DNA of 8,205 bases from DATKMS01 sp035541735 (lineage in GTDB: Bacteria > Desulfobacterota > Binatia > HRBIN30), in the NCBI GenBank assembly GCA_035541735.1, contig DATKMS010000274.1:1-8205 (forward strand), given 5' to 3'. This document shows, piece by piece, positions 6,226 through 8,205 of this stretch. The notes below the pieces were generated by a model. That model made no database searches. It saw only the letters and a list, made by a program, of their open reading frames with translations, and was not told where the DNA came from. The translations under genes and the position numbers were made by a program. Position 1 is the stretch's first letter; each line of letters opens with the position of its first letter.

Positions 6226-7715
6226 GATGCCTGCTCCGATGCGGTCGGCATCAGCGTGAAGATGGAGGCTTGCCAGGGACGCGCATCCAGATAGAGCCCG
6301 CGCGATTGCAAATCGTCGCCCTCTCGATCGTATACGACTTCCTCCATTTGATCGCGCAGGCGCCACTGGCTGCCTTCGAGGTTCGCAAAGGGTAGCCGGA
6401 CGTAGCATTGACTCTGGTTGGGCGCGTAGTTCACCACGATCAGCAACCGCTCTCCGCCGGGACCTTGCCACATAAACGCGACGAAGCAATCCCATGTCCA
6501 GTTGCCTTCCCAGGCCGGCATGCACTCAAGCAACTGCCACTGGCCCTCGCGGACAACGGGCTGGCGCAACACGCTGCGCAGTCGATCGTAGAATTGTTTC
6601 AGTTGCTGGTCAGCGGGCTCGGCCGGACCGCGACAGAGATGCGGGGAGATCCGCTTCTTTCGTCCCTCGAACTGCCCCTGATGGAAGAACCGCAGTCCGG
6701 GCGACAGGAAGGTGATGATCGCCGCGGCTTGGTGAACGCCCGGTGGGAATGCGGCGGCCGCCCGTGGCTCGTCGTGGTTCTCCAGAAACCGCGCCAGCTT
6801 GTTCTGGTAGTCGGGCTCCGCGTGGAAATGCTCGCGCACCGGTCGCGCATGACCGTCGCGCAGACGGTCGTACAGCCGCTTGTCGTACGTGTAGTCGAAC
6901 CCCTGTTGTTGCAGCGTCCATTCCAGATCCCAGTAGACCTCAGCCATGAAGCAGAAGTCGGGAGCGCGCTCGCGCACGCGCTGCGTCGCTCGTGGCCAGA
7001 AGGGCTGAGCTTGGATGTCCCAGGTCCGCTCAAACACGTCCGGCAAAACCAGCATCGCCATGTCGCAGCGCACGCCGTCGCATTGCCCGGCGATCTTGAT
7101 GAGCTGCGCGATCATCGCTTCCTGCGTCGCCGGATTGCCGTAGTTGAGCTGCAGCGTGTCCGGCCAGCCCGCGAAGTACGGATCACGCCCGTAGGCAAGG
7201 AGCAGGTCGCCTTGTGTTCGCTTGACCCAGGTATAGTTCTGCGGTGCGCGCATCAGGTCCAGCTCGGTTCCCTGGACATAGTACTCGAGATGGTTCTCCA
7301 CCCAAGGATGATCGAGACCGGTGTGGTTGGGGACGAAATCGAGGAGCAGCCGCAGACCCCGCTTGCGCAGCCGCTCGCGCAAGCGGGCCAGGGCCGCGTC
7401 GCCGCCGAGCCGATCGTGGACGGTGTAGCCGGTGATGGCGAAGCCGGACCCCGCGATGTCCTCCTCACGCAAGTCCGGCAGGGTCTGCTGAAACTCTCTA
7501 CGCCACTCCGGGTTGGTGCGCGAGATTCGCTGCCCTGCCTGCCCGGTCTGCCAAACGCTCAGGAACCAGATCCAGTCGAAACCCATTTCGGCAAGGTGGT
7601 CGATCTCGGCATCCGGAATATCATCCAGCGTGGCCCGACGGCCGAGAGCTTGGGACAGCTCCGTCAACCAGACGCGCGTGTTGATCTGATAGAGCGACGG
7701 ATAGAGCGGCTGCAT
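6222..7715 (-). CDS. GH13 alpha-amylase-superfamily glycosidase or glycosyltransferase
   Basis: This is a cytoplasmic (no signal peptide) TIM-barrel enzyme acting on alpha-glucosidic bonds. The 497 residues start at ATG 7715, 1 bp after the stop of the preceding gene. The longer frame to 7778 would overlap that gene. The four conserved GH13 regions are present: I, DFVPNH at 126-131; II, GVRCD with the nucleophile Asp218; III, AEVYW with the acid/base Glu259; and IV, FLENHDEP with Asp315. The N-terminus SLYQINTRVWL and the segments TGYTVHDRLGG, YGRDPYFAGWPDTLQLNYGNP and FFHQGQFEG recall a group of uncharacterised proteobacterial and cyanobacterial GH13 proteins. A C-terminal beta domain (about 405-490) includes RLLIVVNYAP. 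Catalytic residues predict a working retaining enzyme. Hydrolysis, phosphorolysis or transfer cannot be told apart, nor can the substrate. Coupling to a GH63-like glucosidase points to breakdown or remodelling of a storage glucan or a small glucoside. Confidence 0.93.
   Translation of the reverse strand: MQPLYPSLYQINTRVWLTELSQALGRRATLDDIPDAEIDHLAEMGFDWIWFLSVWQTGQAGQRISRTNPEWRREFQQTLPDLREEDIAGSGFAITGYTVHDRLGGDAALARLRERLRKRGLRLLLDFVPNHTGLDHPWVENHLEYYVQGTELDLMRAPQNYTWVKRTQGDLLLAYGRDPYFAGWPDTLQLNYGNPATQEAMIAQLIKIAGQCDGVRCDMAMLVLPDVFERTWDIQAQPFWPRATQRVRERAPDFCFMAEVYWDLEWTLQQQGFDYTYDKRLYDRLRDGHARPVREHFHAEPDYQNKLARFLENHDEPRAAAAFPPGVHQAAAIITFLSPGLRFFHQGQFEGRKKRISPHLCRGPAEPADQQLKQFYDRLRSVLRQPVVREGQWQLLECMPAWEGNWTWDCFVAFMWQGPGGERLLIVVNYAPNQSQCYVRLPFANLEGSQWRLRDQMEEVVYDREGDDLQSRGLYLDARPWQASIFTLMPTASEQAS
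7358..7387. repeat. 11-bp perfect inverted repeat inside the GH13 gene
   Basis: CCCGCTTGCGC (7358-7368) and GCGCAAGCGGG (7377-7387) are perfect complements around an 8-base loop. They fall in codons for an Arg/Leu-rich helix (RLRERLRKRGLR) just before conserved region I. No poly-T follows. It may simply reflect Arg codon use, although the RNA hairpin would be very stable. Confidence 0.4.
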
Positions 7716-7716
7716 G

Positions 7717-8205
7717 TCAGCGTCCGCGGCGGCGCGCCGCGCCTCCGGACCGGCCCTTCTTTTCCGGCTCCACTTCAACGATGCCGGCCTTCGAACCGAT
7801 CTCGAGGAACTGCTCCGCCGTGCTGGAGCCGAACAGATGCATCAGGCGGGCGACGATACCGGTCCACCCGGTCTGATGGCTCGCGCCGATGCCGGCACCG
7901 TTGTCGCCGTGAAAGTACTCGTAGAACAGCGGGTAGTCCCGCCAGTGCGGGTCCTCCTGAAACTTCCGCGCCTGACCGTGGACCGGGCGCCGGCCGTCCT
8001 TGTCGCGCAGAAAAACGCTGGCCAGGCGGCGCGCGATCTCCTCGGCGACCTCGTACAGGTTCATCAGCCGCCCGGAACCCGTCGGACACTCCACCTTGAA
8101 ATCCATGCCGTAGTACTGATGGTAGTGCAGGAGGGCGCGGATGATCAGCCCATTGACCGGCATCCAGATCGGCCCGCGCCAGTTGGAGTTGCCGCCAAAC
8201 ATGCC
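7717..8205 (-). CDS. GH63-like (MGH1-like) glucosidase, C-terminal part only
   Basis: This is the last 162 residues of a large (alpha/alpha)6-barrel glycosidase whose 5' part lies beyond the right edge. Recognisable blocks are MFGGNSNWRGPIWMPVN (residues 2-18 of the fragment), LHYHQYYG, ECPTGSGRLMNLYEVAEEIARRL (39-61), DPHWRDYPLFYEYFHGDNG (85-103) and GASHQTGWTG (107-116). These are typical of the bacterial MGH1-like/GH63 group, usually annotated only as glucosidase. Glu96 in FYEYFHGDNG aligns by motif with the catalytic base seen near the C-terminus of GH63 relatives. That is inference. The protein ends in a basic, Gly/Ala/Arg-rich tail. The GH13 gene starts 1 bp after its stop, so the two are surely translated from one message. 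Characterised members of the wider group hydrolyse mannosyl- or glucosylglycerate or alpha-glucosides, but the substrate here is open. Confidence 0.9.
   Translation of the reverse strand, partial: GMFGGNSNWRGPIWMPVNGLIIRALLHYHQYYGMDFKVECPTGSGRLMNLYEVAEEIARRLASVFLRDKDGRRPVHGQARKFQEDPHWRDYPLFYEYFHGDNGAGIGASHQTGWTGIVARLMHLFGSSTAEQFLEIGSKAGIVEVEPEKKGRSGGAARRRGR

Noticed and set aside
6226..6525. An N-terminal extension of the carbonic anhydrase frame by 100 residues.
   Set aside because: It overlaps the C-terminal domain of the GH13 enzyme, is Arg-rich without family resemblance, and GTG 6225 has a Shine-Dalgarno and gives the normal length.
7729..7740. A 12-bp GC-only palindrome at the end of the glucosidase gene.
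   Set aside because: It falls in codons of a Gly/Ala/Arg-rich tail, where G/C-only symmetry is expected by chance.
7716..7778. A longer start for the GH13 gene.
   Set aside because: The extra 21 residues are basic, overlap the end of the glucosidase gene and are not part of the GH13 fold. ATG 7715 lies 1 bp after the upstream stop.
6408..8099. A 563-codon open frame on the plus strand.
   Set aside because: It is antisense to the GH13 and glucosidase genes, whose catalytic motifs are intact. It has no recognisable domain and a low-complexity Arg/Ser/Pro-rich end.
1..8205. tRNA, rRNA, CRISPR, insertion sequence or phage features.
   Set aside because: No cloverleaf-like arms, regularly spaced direct repeats, transposase motifs or terminal inverted repeats were seen on either strand.

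Overview
The window is high-GC DNA in which all eight supportable genes lie on the minus strand, so the biological order runs from the right edge to the left edge. Three lipoprotein signals, an RND-type periplasmic adaptor and an outer-membrane efflux channel show a diderm (Gram-negative) bacterium. Protein style and a dispersed GC-rich hairpin repeat at 935-973 fit a proteobacterium or a deltaproteobacterium-like lineage. The exact taxon cannot be read from the sequence.

Right third (8205 to 5605): the C-terminal end of a GH63-like (MGH1-like) glucosidase is followed after 1 bp by a complete GH13 alpha-amylase-superfamily enzyme with all four conserved regions intact. That gene overlaps, through a GTGA junction, a complete beta-class carbonic anhydrase. 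All three products look cytoplasmic, and their junctions suggest translational coupling.

Middle (5604 to 2698): three genes for exported proteins follow at short spacing (47, 19 and 45 bp). They are a lipoprotein that looks like a DUF4056 protein, an uncharacterised secreted protein of 345 residues, and a small secreted glycine-zipper protein. Each has a good Shine-Dalgarno sequence. In two cases this places the start well inside the longest open frame.

Left third (2661 to 1): a NodT/OprM-type outer-membrane efflux lipoprotein comes first, then a 165-bp gap holding three palindromic elements, then an AcrA/MexA-type membrane fusion protein that runs off the left edge. The inner-membrane RND pump is not in the window and would be expected just beyond position 1.

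No promoter, convincing terminator, RNA gene, CRISPR array or mobile element is visible. The compact layout is compatible with one long operon from the glycosidases to the channel. A separate control point could lie in the 165-bp gap. The less ordinary points are the joining of sugar-active enzymes and a carbonic anhydrase to an envelope/efflux module, the two poorly characterised envelope proteins, and the palindrome-rich gap. No clearly new defence or mobile system was found.
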